DNA of 64,000 nt from Tyto alba (GCF_018691265.1 NW_024881313.1:35147518-35211517), one strand, 5' to 3'; counted from the first letter of the stretch, positions 47,711 to 62,518 are shown. Program-made: numbers and translations. The notes: a model not told the origin generated them from the letters alone.

Positions 47711-50700
47711 TGTTCCTCCAGGCTATTTGTATTGCCAGTGTTTCTGCCTTATTGACTGCATCCTTGGAAAATAATTCCGTTGCTTAATTGATTGTAACAT
47801 TTTTCTTTTTTTTTTTTTTTTTTTTTTTTCTTCCCTGTCAGTCCATCAGCCTCAGGACTTTATTTCTCACTTTTATTCAGTTGCTGCTGTGCAGCAGGAG
47901 CTGATTTTAGGATGGTAGGCAGCACGCACTTGTTCTTCCAGACCACGCATTAGGGAGTTTCATACTGTCCCAACACAATGTCTTTCTTCAATGAAAAACA
48001 AGTAGGTTTTATGCAGCTCTGGCTTTCCAGGCCAATTCCATTCACCTTTATCCTCTGCTTTGCACAAAGATTTGCATTTTCCAGACTTTTTTCCTGACTG
48101 TGTGGTTTCTTATGTGTCTATGGGTGGGCCATGAAATGGGGGCTTCAGAATGAAAGGATAAGAAAGAGACATTGCCTGGGCACCTTGACTCAAGCAGCAC
48201 AAACCACAAGAGTCCCTCACAATGCCCTATCAGCACAGCAAGCCAGGTCCTCCCCGGTGAGAATAACCATCAACCAGGAGAATCATCAACCCGGGCCCTT
48301 GTGGCAGCCCAGGTCACACTCAGAGGGGAAGTAGGGACAGTGGATTGTCTTTTCTTTCTGCTGCTTAAAAACTTTGAAAGTCATATATTAAGCTAACCCT
48401 TGAATCATCCTGTTGCAGTACATATCTGGATACCTCACAACAGGCCATAAGGAGCTTTCAGAGGTCCCTCAAGCAAGCCTCTTCCTATCTCCCATCAGCC
48501 AGCACCTTCTCAGGGTAGCTCAGCTCAGATAAGAGATGTTCTTATTTTCTTTGGGTTTGCAGTGTGACATACGTATTCATCCCAGTCCTGCTGAGGAGGG
48601 ATGATACTACATGTATTAGGCAACAAGGAGAGTGGAGAGGGAGGGCAAAACAGCTTGACAGCTGCTTCTCAAGTAGACCATCGACGACTATCTGCTAGCA
48701 AATTAAAAATAAATCCAGGAAGAGTTCTCATTTACAACTTTCACTCATTTTTCCACTGGCTAGCAGGCAGACTTTTGCATCCAACAAAATAACAAGAATT
48801 TCCACGAGCTGCTTATTTGACAGGGCATTGGAGGAAGGTGAATGATTAGGTCTTGGGGATATTAATGGGGTTATTTAATGCTGTGGTTATTGGTGGACTG
48901 ATAGAATGGATTATGTGCCTATAATTATCATTTTTTTGCTGGTGGGTGGTCACCATTTCACATTGTAAATCTGCTTGTCAGGGAACCAAGACAGTTTTCT
49001 GTGGGTGTTTCTTATTGTTATTTAAAGGTAAGGAAATAATTTCAAAAGCACAAATTAAGCTTGGTTGCTGACAAGAAGGAGATAAAGTTGACTGAAGGAA
49101 AAAAAAAACCCACTGGGGATCTGACAGTCCTTCCTGCATGCAACTACATTCCTGCAGGATGGGGGAATGAGTGGGCTGCCACCGGCCCCCACGTTTGGCT
49201 CCAACGTGGAGAGCTGAGAATCAATCACTTTGATGTCTTATCTTATCCCTGAAGATAGATAGCAGTGGCTTGTTTGGTGACTGCTGTAGTGCTACTTTAA
49301 CAGACCCTTTTGAAGTACTAGAGCAGCACTTTAGTGGCTGTTGTGAGAGCGGAAAAGCTGACACCAACACTGCTTTGGGAAATGGCCACCAGGGATGGGG
49401 GTAGGCTGATGTGTTTGTGCTGAATGGCATCTTTCCTTGTCACCCATGGGTGTCATGGCTGTGACTGTCAGTGGGTGGCTTTGTGCATACATCTCCCATC
49501 CCCATGCGCCTCTGCCCTGGGTGTGTTTATGGCTCTGACAGCTTTTGCTCTGGCAGAGATGCACTTGCTGAGCATGAAGATGGCAGAAAAAATCAGGGAA
49601 GTGTTCAAACATGTTCCTCTGTTTCCTGGGGCATAGATATCTCACTGGCATTTTGGGTATCCAAACTGAGCTGCTGACTCCATCCTTGGCAAGTCGCTGT
49701 GGACAACAGGAACTGGGTTCCTACCAATGCCCTTAATGAGAGTCATCTTCTACTCCTCCAAACTCTTCCCACACATGTTATTTCTTGTTCTTTCTGATTT
49801 TTTCTTCCTACCATCCAGGAAATACAATCTTTCCTAAGCTCCCACAGAACTAACAGCCAAAAGTTTGCTCCAAGTTTACATTACCCAAATTTGCAGCAAC
49901 CTTTTCCCTAGCCTCAGCAAGCACAGTCCTACTGGACACATACCTATTCGCCTCATTTCCCCATCCCTTTGCTCTGGCTGGCACACCTCTCTGCCTTTAT
50001 CTTTTCACTGGTTTGCCTTGTTTTTTGCATCAGGCTCAACAGTCTGGTTGTATTTTCGAGATCTCTGTGGTTTGTTTCTTGTTGTCTCTAACATCCAGCT
50101 CTAACCTGCCCCACACTCACTGCTCCTCACTCATATGATTTTTGAACCTTTGTTTTTCCAGTGGACACCTAGAAACTATCTGCAAAGGGCCCACATTGCC
50201 CTCCTTTGAACTTGCCTTTGCTGCAAGAAAGCCCTTGGTAGTAATTAAGCTGCTGATGGACGAGTATCACGGTCATCATGCTGACAGATACCACTTCATC
50301 TTTTCCCAGTAATCTATTGCACCTGTTATTAAATGTTGTCTTTTCTTTAGGTTGGAAACTCTTAGAAGAGCTTTTTATTTGGCATTTTTAGAGTCCCCAG
50401 AACAAAGATATCCTGGACTCTCTTGAGTGCTATAGGAACTCAGGTGACAAAAAAAAGAATAATAATTTAGAGCTGATGTCTTCTATCTAGTTCAGTTCTA
50501 AGGACAAAAATCATCTGAGTTGCTTTCAAAATTTTCTCGTTTATGAATCAGTTGCATGAAATCCAAAGGCTCTCTTCTTCATCAGCTTGTATTTTTTTTT
50601 TTTTTAATTTTATTTTGGAAGAGTTGAAGCCTTGAGTTTTTAACCAAAAGTATTTCTCTGCCCATATCCCAAAACACATCTGTGGGACATCACAGTTTTC

Positions 50701-51996
50701 CCTCTCCCTCTGTTATCATGCAGAAAAAAAGCAGATCCTGAAACTAGTATGTTGAGATGTGACCAAGCCTGTTTCATAAGGTAAGAACTCCTGTCATCTG
50801 TCACCAGAAACCTTCTGAATGACATTTTTTTTTTTTTCCTTGTTATAAGTTATCAGTCCAAATGGAAAGCAGACACTTTTTGGTTTGTAAAAAAAAATAA
50901 TGTTTGGTCAAAACCGCAACAGTCAGTTGCTGAGTGGAGTTCACAGAAGGCACCTGATCAACCTGACTCACAGGCAATATTCAAGCTGGTCTTTGCAGAA
51001 CTGATCCAACAATGGGTCCTGGTACTGACACAAACCCTTTGTACTAGGAGAAGCTACTCCCGGGTCTCTGACCCATTTCAACATCCTTCTTCCTAACAAT
51101 TTTTTTTTTTTTGGTTTTCCTTCCATGCCACCCACTGTGCTCTCCTCCCAGCATGTCCTTTGGCTCCAATGAGTTTTAGAAGAAAGGCCCAGAAACCACA
51201 GTGGTTCTCACAGACCTTGGTGGATCACCGTGTACATTTATCTAGCCTTGCCCTTCTTTACAAACATCACCTCAGGTTATCACTGTACAAGTGGCATGAT
51301 GGATTAAAGGTCTGCCTCCAGTACCTCTGCTTGTAGTATAAAGTCTAATGTATAAAGGCAATACCTGGGTATTACTTCCACAAAGCTTTCTGCTTTGGGC
51401 CTGCTGCACTTAATTGTTTTCTTGATCAGTTCAGGTCATTTTAAAGTGTCACATTTTCCTGACCTTACATGAGAGCACTCATTAAATTTTATTCCTTATT
51501 TTTTTCCTTTTTATCCTGTGGATTCAGAATTGAAATTGTTTAATATGAAGGAGCCCAGTTCTGCTTCAATTTATATAGACAAATATTAAAATATAATGCT
51601 GTGAGACCAAGTCACCCAGATCCCAATTTTCATCTGGCAATAGCATATGCTGGAGAAACATTGTTGAAAATGGTTGTTCTCAGTTATTTTACATTGTGGA
51701 GAAAAAGTGACTAGGTGGCAGGATCCCTTCAGATGCCTGGACAAAACTGATTGTATTTTTTTCTAAATTAATGTTTAGAAATCCAAAGATGTTCCTCATT
51801 ATTTGCTGGCATATGAAAAACACACTAAATGGCACTTGGGGGTTAATTTTCATGACCCTGACTCTACCTTTCAACAAGATAGATTACATTTTCAATTCTA
51901 TTCCTCGGTGTATAAGAGAGAGTCATTTTGTAGAAAATGAGAATTGATTCAAATCTTCACCCTAAAGTCAAACTGCAGCTTTATTGACCAGAAAAG
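47711..51996. other. Intergenic, no gene identified
   Basis: No gene was recognised. Simple repeats include T24 at 47806-47829, a T run near 50590 and one near 51100. Confidence 0.55.
47806..47829 (+). repeat. Poly(T) run, T24
   Basis: TTTTC is followed by 24 uninterrupted T residues and CTTCCC. Confidence 0.92.
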
Positions 51997-51997
51997 A

Positions 51998-52024
<27 letters not shown>
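51997..52024 (+). repeat. Poly(A) run, A28
   Basis: Twenty-eight A residues follow GACCAGAAAAG. On the minus strand the run is T28 and is followed by TGGTCAATAAAG. Confidence 0.93.
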
Positions 52025-52028
<4 letters not shown>

Positions 52029-55000
52029 GCATTTCTTCAGAATGGTGTTCCCCAGGACATCCTCCGTGCCAAAAAGCATGAAGCAGGAGCAGAGTTGCCA
52101 CCTCAATGGGGAAACCAAAGTCTGGAGAAGGGCAGGCCATGCCTGGGAGATCCCCCAGCTCTTTCCTATGGGCTCATTTGCGGTTTGCATGCAGACTTCA
52201 TGTGTTTTCTTCTCTTCCCACAATTTGGCCCACTGCCTCCCTGCCTTCCATGCCTCTTCAAGCCTGACACTGCAGCTCAAGCGTACCCTCCCGGGTCTGA
52301 GCTGGGGAGAACCCCTGCCAGGCAAACAGGCTTTGGGACTTCATCTCACTGTCCTGGATGGACAGAGGCACAGATTTTACTTCTGGCCATGCCCTGGGCT
52401 GGCTGTCGTTTTGGGAAAGGTCATTTCACTGCTCTACTCCTACATCTCCTCACTCACCTTTGGCTTTGCTCTTCTTATCTGCACTGCCAGTCCTCCAGGG
52501 ACATGCTGGGAATCATTCCTGCTGAAGCAGCCTGGCCTGGTGTCTCAGGTTGGGTATAAAGTCTGATGCCATTTCATCTTCCCTTTCGCTTGAGAGATTC
52601 AGCATAGTTAAAACCAGCAAAAATCTTCCTAACATTTACCATGGGAGAAAAATGTTTGAAAATGTGAGCTTACAGGGCAAAACAAGCCCAAACTCCTCCC
52701 TTTCATAAGACATAAAAGAAAATCCCCAAGATGTACTTGCAGAGTTGAAGACTTTTACAGCCCACTCACCACATGGCTCTGAATATTTGGGCTGGCATTA
52801 CCAGTGCCAAGACAGGTGTGCCAGCATTTCGCTCTCAACACCTGTGTGGGCCAGTCTGGAGAATGCTGTTTTATCATCCTGCTTCATAGGAGAGGAAAAT
52901 AAAAAAACCCAATAGATCCCCAACCCAACAACGAAGCCTTTCTGCAGGAGGCAGAGGGCAGTGTTTGCACACACATAGTAATTAGGAGAACAAGCGGGTC
53001 AAGTTCATTCCTGAAGTTCTCCTCACTGTCCTCTTTAGGGTGACTGGGTTTCAATGAGATGAGAGACAAATTTATGCTCATCTTGGATGTGTTTGGAGAA
53101 CCCCAAGGAGGTAGTTGTAGTGCTCACCTCTTCTGAAAAAGTGCCCCATGTGAACCCCTTGAGCCAGGGGACCACTGCTCCTCCCTGGGGGGGACCTGCA
53201 TCAGGGAGCCTTGATGGGTTTTTTCCGCAGCTGGGGGAACTGTGCTGCACCAAGCAAGGTCAGAAGCATAGTCACAAATGCTATAGGCTTCACAGGAGGT
53301 AGCTGCTCACAGGTTCAGCTCTTTGGTCTTATCCCTGGGGCACTCATAGGTCTGGAGAGAGGGAAAATTCCCCACTGCACAATCCTTCCTGTTGCATTTA
53401 GTATGTCTCTCTCAATGTTATCTGTAGGGGGCAGCTGATTTTACACCCTTCTGTGATAGTCAGGAGAGGAGCAATGTGTCTGTCTGTATCTTCTCTTTGT
53501 GTACATGCATGCCTAGGAATCTAATTTGATCAGCTCCCTGCCTCCCCCTCCCCGTGCCACCTCAAAACAAACCTACAGCACAGCAATGTGCCTCGCAGAT
53601 TAACAAGGGGAGACTACGGGAGTCTCGCTTCTGGGAACTGACACCGGTTAATAGCATGACACAGGGCACTCACAGCCTTGGAGCCGACCCTTTGGCAGGA
53701 GTCTGTAGGTCTGAAATCAATACCCTCTCTGCTTCCCGGGCACCCCTGCTCCTGCTCATCCCCTCCAGGGATGAGCTTTCCCAGGGTCACAGCCCAGCTC
53801 GGAAAAGATCTGCCTCATCCAGATGCCCCCTGGGGCAAAACCATCTCTAGATGTAAACATGTTGAAAAATGGAATGAAAACTTCGTCCAAGCCAAACTCA
53901 GTCTGCCTTTACAAAAGAGGGTGCTCTAAAAAGCTAATAAATTTCACACTTTTCTGCTGGTGCCCTCAGGAGAAAAGTATCACAGCTCCAAAGCCCTGTT
54001 CCTTCAGAAACAGTTGGCCCGTGCCTATACAGACCGTTGTAGTTTGTATTCATTTGAGCAGGGAGTACATAAAGTTTTCCTTAGCATCTCTTCGTTGTCA
54101 CCTGCAACCTCCATTGCAAGAAGCAGCTTTCCCTCTCCAGCAGCAGCTGCATTTCACATCATGGTAAAGGTGGCAAAGAGAAATTCTTCTGACACTCGAT
54201 ACTAACTATCCCATGATTAAATTCATCCTTACTTTAGCTTTATTGTGCCACTGGAGCTGAGCCAAGGATTAATTTATCCCACATAGTTTGTGAGGTCCTC
54301 ATGAGATTATGTCAGAAGAAAAACACACTACCTGACAGCGGTAGACCCAAATAACTATTCGAAAATCCCGGCTCTGATCTGAGCAGGCTCTAGAAGGAGA
54401 CGGAGACTGCTGCAGCAGGTGGTATTCAAAGAGATGTATAACACAGCCATGCCTAACTAGTTATTAAACCGTATGCCTGAAAAATGCAACGTTAGCTCTG
54501 AGATAACATTTCATACCCATCAGAGATACAGCACTGCTCTCACTGAAGTGTGGGAATTACTGTTTCCCATTTTAAGCCAAGTAGATACTGAATGCTGAGG
54601 GACCCCCAGGTTGTTTGCAGTAAGGATGGGAACTGGCTATAATCAGGCATTTCTTTGGTGCAATCTCTGATGCACATGTTTGGTCCCTCAGTGCTGCAGG
54701 AACCAAACAACAGCATGTATCTTCTCTTCTAGGCTCTCTCCTTCAGCCAGCACCTTGACCTTTCTCTATTATTTTTTCTAAGGGACAGCCTGTAAATGCC
54801 TTCTCACTCTGCTTAGCAACCTGCTTGCTCTTTTTCTGCCAGCCACAACCAGCCAAGCACACACACAGAGCACTCTGCCAGAAACAGGGCACAGGTTTCT
54901 GCTCTGGCATCCAGTCCAAGGCCAGGCTTTTCTTACACGGTTTAATTTTGATCAGCCTCACATGTTCTGATCAGTCTTGCGACTTCATCTATTTTCATTA

Positions 55001-58000
55001 ATAAAAACTTATTTACCACCTCTATCTATCCTGATTAAGGAATAACCATCCCACCTATATGGCACATAGTGGAAACCAGGTCCCAAACCTATTAAACCCC
55101 CAGGGGTCTTGCTGGTGGGAGGGCAATGAACTCTTAGATTCACCCCAAAGGGGATTTGTTTTGTTAAAGATTTCAAAATTTATAGAAAACCAATTATATT
55201 TATAGTGTGTTTCTGTTGGGATATTTTGACAACACAAGCTGATTTTAGTCCTATCCAAAGCTCCTCAAAGCTCCTGTGCCACTCCATGTTGATCCCAGAT
55301 GTCCAGGAGGCCTCTCTGCACAAGGCCACTGCTGCCTTCTGGAGGGTGATGGCTGCCTGAAGCTCTGGCCTTTTTGTTGGAGAGGAACCTCATTGCCTTC
55401 ACACCTGCCCCAGCCTTTGCTATCATAATTGTATTCTCAGTTCTGGAGGTTTCCACTCTGAAATCCTGTCCAAAACCCTGTCCCCTTCACACTTCTTTGG
55501 GTCATCTGTAAGGATAACTTGGAAGACAGACCTGACCCCAGTCACCCCTTGTACAGAAATCAACTTTTTCAGGCAGCACTGGACAGTCTCTCCCCCAAAG
55601 GTTATCCAGCCTAGGATTGCTAGTTTTCCTTCTTCCAGGGTTGTGGAAGCAAAAACAGTATTGCGTTTTAAACTTTTCATAATTCAGACTAGATCCCTAT
55701 AGAAAATGAACTAAAATCTTCTACCTACAGAATTACTTTAGCAAAATGTTTAGCATTTTAAGATCCTTGGAGACATCAGAGGGAATTCAGAGTGTGGTGA
55801 TGGCTGGGAGAGCCTTGGTAAGCTTTACTGCAGGTTGGTGAAGGGATCAGTGCTACTTCCATGGTGCAAAAGCAGCATTTGGGAAATCACCACATCAGTG
55901 GGAGGCTTGAGATTGGAGTGGGAAGAAGGAATGTGGGAATAGAGATCAGAAATCTTGGGGACTTTGGGGGACTTGAGAGAAGACAGGGACTGATTGATCC
56001 ATCTTCACTGGTATTATAGGTCCACTTTGAAGAGAAGTAGGAGAGGAGATGACAGAAGATGATGGTGTTGAACAGGGCTGCCCATACCGCCTTGCACCCC
56101 TGTCCTGTCCCTTGATGCCAGTAGAGGACTGCCCAGGCAGAAGGCAAGCAAAGAATAAGACAACTCATCCCAGACTCCTCTGACATGCCCAAAACAGGCA
56201 ATTTGCCTTCCTAACAAGTGCTTATTTAAAGTAGCTCAACATTTGTGGTCAGTCATATTTTCCATTTCAGGTGTTCCTCAAAACTTCAGCAAAGCTTCAG
56301 ACGGGGTAATTCCAGGTGACTAAAGACCTAAGATTTCTAACACAACATCCTTGTGTAGTGTTCGTGGTGCTGTGACTGCCATGGTTGTTTACAGCAGCTC
56401 ACCATGTTTGCAACAACTGGACATACCTGTTGGGACAGCACCATGAATATTCAAATTACCTAAGGGAATTACTTGGAGAAACGCATTGTTTTAGGGGGTA
56501 AGACGTTTCTTGCTTCTATGTGTTGGTGAAAAAGAAGGGAAAAGACCTTCACAAGAATGACTTCACCCTATCTGATATTCAGAGCTGGAGAGAAGCACAA
56601 GGGAGTAATGGGCCCCTTTGCTGCTAAGCGCGTGGGAGCTTGCAAGAGCTGCTGGCCCAGCAATGCCTCAGTAGCTCTTTGGGCATCACCCTGGCAAGAG
56701 AATTGGTTAGGCAATGTGTGGGTTTCAGAGAAGAGTTGGTTCCCCTTTGCTTGAAGGAGGATAATATCCTCAAAGCTCCTAATTCTACTTTTTTAAAGTT
56801 TATTTTTATTTTTTTTTTCCCCAAGAGAGGCTTCTGCTCCACTGTCATGGCTCTGATGTAAGCTCTGCATGGCTCTCCTTCATGGGACACCAGACAGAGA
56901 CAGGTCTTTGCAGCACTGCAAAGCAGCACACAGACCCCAGTGATTGCTGCTGATGTGAGAGCTGGTTTGGAGCTACAGTCACCCAGTGGCAGTGCCTCAG
57001 GGTAGGACCAGACTAAACTTCCTACGTGTCTGCCTACGTGCTCCAGGACTCGGGCAACGTGCTGCCCTCCGGCACCAAACAGCAAATGCAGCAAGTGGGG
57101 TTATGGCATGTTACTGCTGTAGGGGTCCAAGTTTACACTGCATTTCTTTTCTCAAATCAGAAGTCTCTTCAATACACATTCAGAGCTTGTATGTAAAGAA
57201 GATTTTCTTGTTAGGGAAAAAAACTTCTGGTAGTAATCCACTCGTTCCCAAAAATCATGATGAGGGACGGTTGTTTGTTGAGGAGGTGTCCCACTCTCCC
57301 CGAGCACTCTCCACTGAGCAGAAGTGCTGCATAAGTTACTACAAAAAATCCTACCACTTCGAGCTTCATGGGAAGTCAGATCTAAGAAGAATACAATTCC
57401 CTACTTTTGCATAAGATTTTAACATCTGGCTCGGTTCTCAAACCTGGACACATCCATTTTGAACCATTCTATTGCCATAGATGGTGTTGGTGTGCCCTGT
57501 TGTGTCTGAACTCTGTGACTCTAGGGATACTCCATGCCAACATGTGCATTGTACATATTGGGATATTCTCAGTAAAGACAATAGTTTTAATCCCTGATGA
57601 CACTGTGTAAATAAAACAGATTTTAACATCTGGTTTTCTGTCTTTAAAACACGATGGCACTTCATAAATAATATAACATTGTAGCTCCCAGAAGGCATTT
57701 ACAAGTACTTTATTAGGTGTCACACCAGTGCTCCATTTTGCAGCAACTGCCCAGAACTAGATGTCTTATAATTCAGTTATGCTGTAAGTAGCCACTAATG
57801 AGGCATATTATTATAAAGAGCCAATGCTGCACAGCTACACTGCAGTAAATCTGGAGTATTTCCAGTGAAATCAGTGCTAAAGAATGGATTTAACCCTATG
57901 AAATGAAAAGCAAAGTCCCACTCAAAAAAAAATGAAAAAAATTTTGAAAAATGTGACACTTTGAAGAGAGGTTTGTAGAAACCTCCTAATTCTTGTTTTC

Positions 58001-61000
58001 TGCCCTTACCTATTCTCTTTTCCATTTTGTTCTCATCTGTCACTCATGTATTAAGTATCCTGACAAGTCTGCCTGACGATTAATGTTCCTATTCTGTGCG
58101 TTTGCATAGTGCCTCCTGAGTACTTAACAGGTCTTAGAGAGTTCAGTTCACTAAGCTCTCAGATTGTCTAGCAGTCCCCAATGGCTTAATAATGTAAAAC
58201 CATAAACCGGACTGAAACTGATTCCTCTTTCCTGTCTATTCTTTTATCAGGGACTGCTATGTGAGATCTAGAAGACAGAAATTTAATTAGGTGTGTGCTG
58301 AGTGGGATTTCCCTTTAGCAAGCACAATTCTGACCTCCAGCTTCAGATACTAGCAGGGATTTGGGGAAAATGGGTTTTCTGGAGATAATAATTCTTCCTT
58401 TTCTACAGGACGGAGAAGTTCATAAAGCAGCTTTCTGTGCATAGAAAGATTTCTAGCCTCTTTCCTGAGATTGCTTACTCATATATGCTCTTGTAGCAAA
58501 GCTGAAATTGTTATATGCTTTCGTAGTATGTAAGCTGGGTTGCAACATGGCTGCATGATGTAATCTGAAAACGACTTCATCCTCCTTAAAATCAGTCTTA
58601 TTCATCCAATTTCCAGCTGATAGATTTATTCTTAGCCCAGAATGACATTATCTCCCATAGTAGACTAAGAGGCTTGTTTCTGATATCTGCTAATTAATAG
58701 AAAGCGTGTTACCAGAGACAAACCCTGGTGTGTATGTAGGGATAGGTCACTCTCTGGACATGTGCATGTATACATGTGCGTGTGCTTGCTGATAGCACAT
58801 CAATCCTGCTAGTAAGTCACAATCAAATTTACTGTTTCCTTTCAATCTGAACAACGTCATTACCTCCTGATAATGTGGTTAGGAGGGAGCAGGAGATGCT
58901 CTGGGATGTTGGCTGGTGGTAGTGAAGCCAGCACCAGAGCACGTGTGCAAGCTGTGGGTTTTGGGGGCAATTGCTATTTCCAAGGCAGAGAGGTGCTATA
59001 CCTGAATCAAAAAATTGGAACAATGTTCGAATTGGATCACTGAAGGATAAAATGTCCTATGTTGAGGCTGCTTTGTGCAGCAGTAGTCAGCAGCAGGATG
59101 CCCATCTAAACTTACCTTTGTGTTACAGTTTCTGCAGTTGAAGACAAGTCAACCCTGATTCAGCAAAATACACGTGAAACTTAAACTGGGCTTCCCTGGG
59201 GCTGCCCATGGGCTCGTGATGGGCAGATGCTTCCACACAAACCCCCCAGAGACAGGGATGGTTGGCACTGTGCAAATCAGCACATTGCTGGGCTTGAAAC
59301 GTTTCTGCTCTTACATGCTGGAACACCAAACTGGCAGCGAAGCTGGACAGAAGGGTTGAGGTGGAAGATCTGTGTATCTCTGAAGGCACTCAGGGAATAA
59401 TGCAGAGCAAAGCCTTTTCTTTAATATTAAGCCATAAAAGATTAAGTGGACTGGAAGCCAACTCTTCCTCCTAGGGGAACAGCTTAATCATGAATCTATA
59501 GAATCATACTTTTCCCTTCTTCCCGGCCCAGCCCAATTATAATTTAATTATTCCAAGATACCAGCCTAGCATCAGCATCAGAGAATGAAGCATATATCAT
59601 TGCTTCAGCATCCCCTATGATTTTGTGGCCACGATGTCCAGAAAATGGTTTAAACTCCCATTGGAGAGAGAACCATATTTTAATCTTCCATAAACGAACC
59701 AGCTTCCTCAGCTGTGGACCTACAGGAGAAAAGCAGGAAACTGTTTAGTTTTGGAGTAGACAAAGCCTTGTCTTGCGAGTTTGCCCTGCAACCCAAACTC
59801 CACGAGGTATCTCCTAATTGTGCAATATGATAAGCCTGAAGAATGAGCTAAGTGCTGGGATACTTGGTCCTCTGAAGACTGGAGCATGTTTGGTAGTGCT
59901 ATTGACAGACCTTCAACTACCTGGAAATGTTAATATAAAAACACATTAACATCTCTGAACTTCAAGATCTCCTGAGCCCTGCCTCTACAGAACAAGTTTT
60001 TCACCTTGGAGCCCCGAGAAGCATTTAGGCAATCAGGACCCCAGTGTGGGAGGTAGGACTCTGCATTTCCATCTGAAAAACAGGTAGAAAATGATATGAG
60101 CATGAAGTTCTTGGCTACTGTGGCAGTAGGAGAAATCAAATAACATAGACAAGCAGAAATAGGAAAGGAAAAGTGTGCTGTTTTCCAGTGACAGAGAAAG
60201 AATAAGAAACCAGATATCTGGTGTCCCAGTTCCCTACTCTGGATATAAAATCAGACTCCTTTCCCCTTGGTGCAAAGATGTACTTATTCTACAGAAGAGT
60301 TTGCTATACTTGTCTTTTAAAAGGACCATCATGTTTTCTCACATATCTTTGTTATGCAGCTGATCTTTACTCTTTGCATAAAATATCTTTTTTTTCTCAG
60401 ATGAGTCGTACAAGGTCTATTTGCTACCCAACTCCTCTTTCTTGGCATAGTGAAGCACTGTTCACACAATGCTGAATGAAGCCACTAATTAAATATATGA
60501 TCTTTATTAGGCTCCAGACAGGCTATACTTACAAGACCATGCACTAAATGGCTTGTTTATACTATTCTTTAACTTATCTCCTGCCCCTATCCAACTGTTT
60601 TGAGTGCAAACAAGTCTATGCTCTCAAGGTTTGATGGCCAATTCCCTCTGGTTTCATGCTTTTGTACACAAATCCAAATTCATAAGTAAGAAAGCCTGGA
60701 AAAGAAATTCATTGGCTGCTTGTGACTCATTTGGTTACCCTGAAGTCACTCCGAGGCTTGAAAGGTCTCTCTGTGCTCATGCTGAGCCGTTTGCTGACTT
60801 TGCAAGGAGTTCATTGAAGTGAATGGTGCATACCCGCTTCCATACTCACATGTGTCAGGCAGAAAAAAATTGGGGTAAAAACACAGCTAAGAGCACAGTC
60901 TTATGCAGGTCTTCATCACACAGATGAGGTGCTCAGTATCCCTTCTTTCCCTTAAGCAGGAACAAGTTGGCAGACTTGTGGCAAAGCTCTAGTTAATAAT

Positions 61001-61067
61001 AAATAATATTTCTCTGCTGGCCCTACTCATGTGTGTGAAACAGCCCAGGTGGATTCAGTCTCGTCTC
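52025..61067. other. Intergenic, no gene identified
   Basis: About 9 kb of unique sequence. Long chance frames on both strands at 52.0-52.6 kb and a minus-strand frame at 56624-57094 have no recognisable homology or splice logic. A Z-DNA-prone purine/pyrimidine alternation (CATGTGCATGTATACATGTG) lies near 58760. Confidence 0.55.
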
Positions 61068-61116
61068 CCACGTGCTCTGCACGGCCGATATACCGTGTCG
61101 TAGACGGAGCTGAGCA
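61068..61116. promoter_or_regulatory. Small CpG cluster
   Basis: CCACGTGCTCTGCACGGCCG followed by ATATACCGTGTCGTAGACGG gives seven CpGs in about 50 bp in an otherwise CpG-poor region. It also contains a CACGTG E-box. The function is unknown. Confidence 0.2.
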
Positions 61117-61315
61117 GTAGCTGGGGGAACCCAAATTTTTATCTCATTATTAAACAAATCAGCTATCTTGATACCTCAAGGGGTTCTGCGCAGCAGGTGA
61201 AAAATGGGAGGAAGTAGGCAAAGAAAAATATCACTTGGCAGTCACTCTTTCTATTATCGAACAGATTAAAAGCAAATATGCAGCAAGACACAGAATTCCA
61301 AATCCAAGCATAAGT

Positions 61316-61345
61316 ATTTTATTTTATTTTATTTTATTTTATTTA
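61316..61345 (+). repeat. (ATTTT)n microsatellite, about 6 copies
   Basis: Nearly perfect ATTTT pentamers are repeated about six times and end in ATTTACAAAA. Confidence 0.95.
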
Positions 61346-62518
61346 CAAAAAAACCCATACAGTCTCACAAAGATAAGAAACATGATGTTTGTGAGAAAAA
61401 AAAAGCAGCTCACCTTCTGTTTCTCAGACAAATGCTCTCTTATAGTGTGGATGTGTGTTATTTTCTTACAGCTTTTAAATTTGTTCCTTGATTTGTTTCT
61501 TTATCTCTTCCCTGAGACTTTTCTGATTAGTTGAGATTTTTTCCACTCACTAGTTGATTAAATAATGAATACATTTGTTTGATTTGCAGTTGCTTACTTA
61601 ATTAAAATTTCTTTTCAGTGCCTCAATTTTCATTATGATTTCAATTTTGCATTTAATCACTGTGTTGTTCTTTGCTGCCACCTCTCTTAATAGAGGTCTA
61701 CTCTCCTGTCAGACTTATTGCAAAACTTGGCTTCAAGCTGCACATGGGCACATGGTAGAGAGAAACCTCCATTTGTGCAGTTGACTTAGATAGGAACTAG
61801 AAACCTGGTGGGGGGAGTATGGGAGGAGGTTGAATTTACAGGAATATCTAAAGAGTATAGATGTGTTTTAGACTAGAAAAAGAAAGTAAACTTTTTCTAA
61901 CGTTGTCTCGTTAAGGAGCATCCTATTTATCTGTGGAGGAAGATCAGATTTTATATTTAACAGCCTGAAGGCCAAGTATAAAGTCAGGTCTCTTCATCCC
62001 ACAGTGCAGAAAGAATGATCACCAGTACCAGTAAGTGGTTTGCAGCAAGGGGACAATATTTCTTCCTTCAGCAGAAGTTGTGTGATATGTGTTCAATGCT
62101 TTAATGTTGCTTCATTTTAGGACACTGCAATTTCTTTCCTTCTTAATTCTCCCTTCTCTTTCTTCTCACTTTTTTCCCTCATCCAATCCTGGTTTTTCAT
62201 CTATATTTGGTTCCTTGTAGTGGACTCCAAATTTCTATGTCCTGTACTTCTTTCTCACTCTGAACCTTTTTCTATTCACCACTAGAATCATACATGAAAT
62301 GGTTAATGTTGTCCCATCACTAGGTTTTAATGCCAGTATCCCAATCTGATTATTAAGAGTGAGGGAAATCCCACTTTTGATGCCGGTGCAGGCTGCATAC
62401 GTGAGCACATGCCCCTGTGTTGGTTCACAGTCAAAGGGGACCCTGAGTCAGAAGCGTAGTACTGGTGATTCAAAAGAAAAAGACATCTGTGATCCCATGT
62501 GCAGCAAGCTCAGCAGTT

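Noticed and set aside
51984..52566. Longest open frames in the window (191 and 179 codons, + strand)
   Set aside because: They overlap each other in different frames. One begins in the poly(A) run with a Lys tract. Neither resembles a known family and no splice or polyadenylation context supports them.
56624..57094. 156-codon open frame on the minus strand
   Set aside because: No recognisable motif, no splice logic, and overlapping frames on the other strand are equally open.
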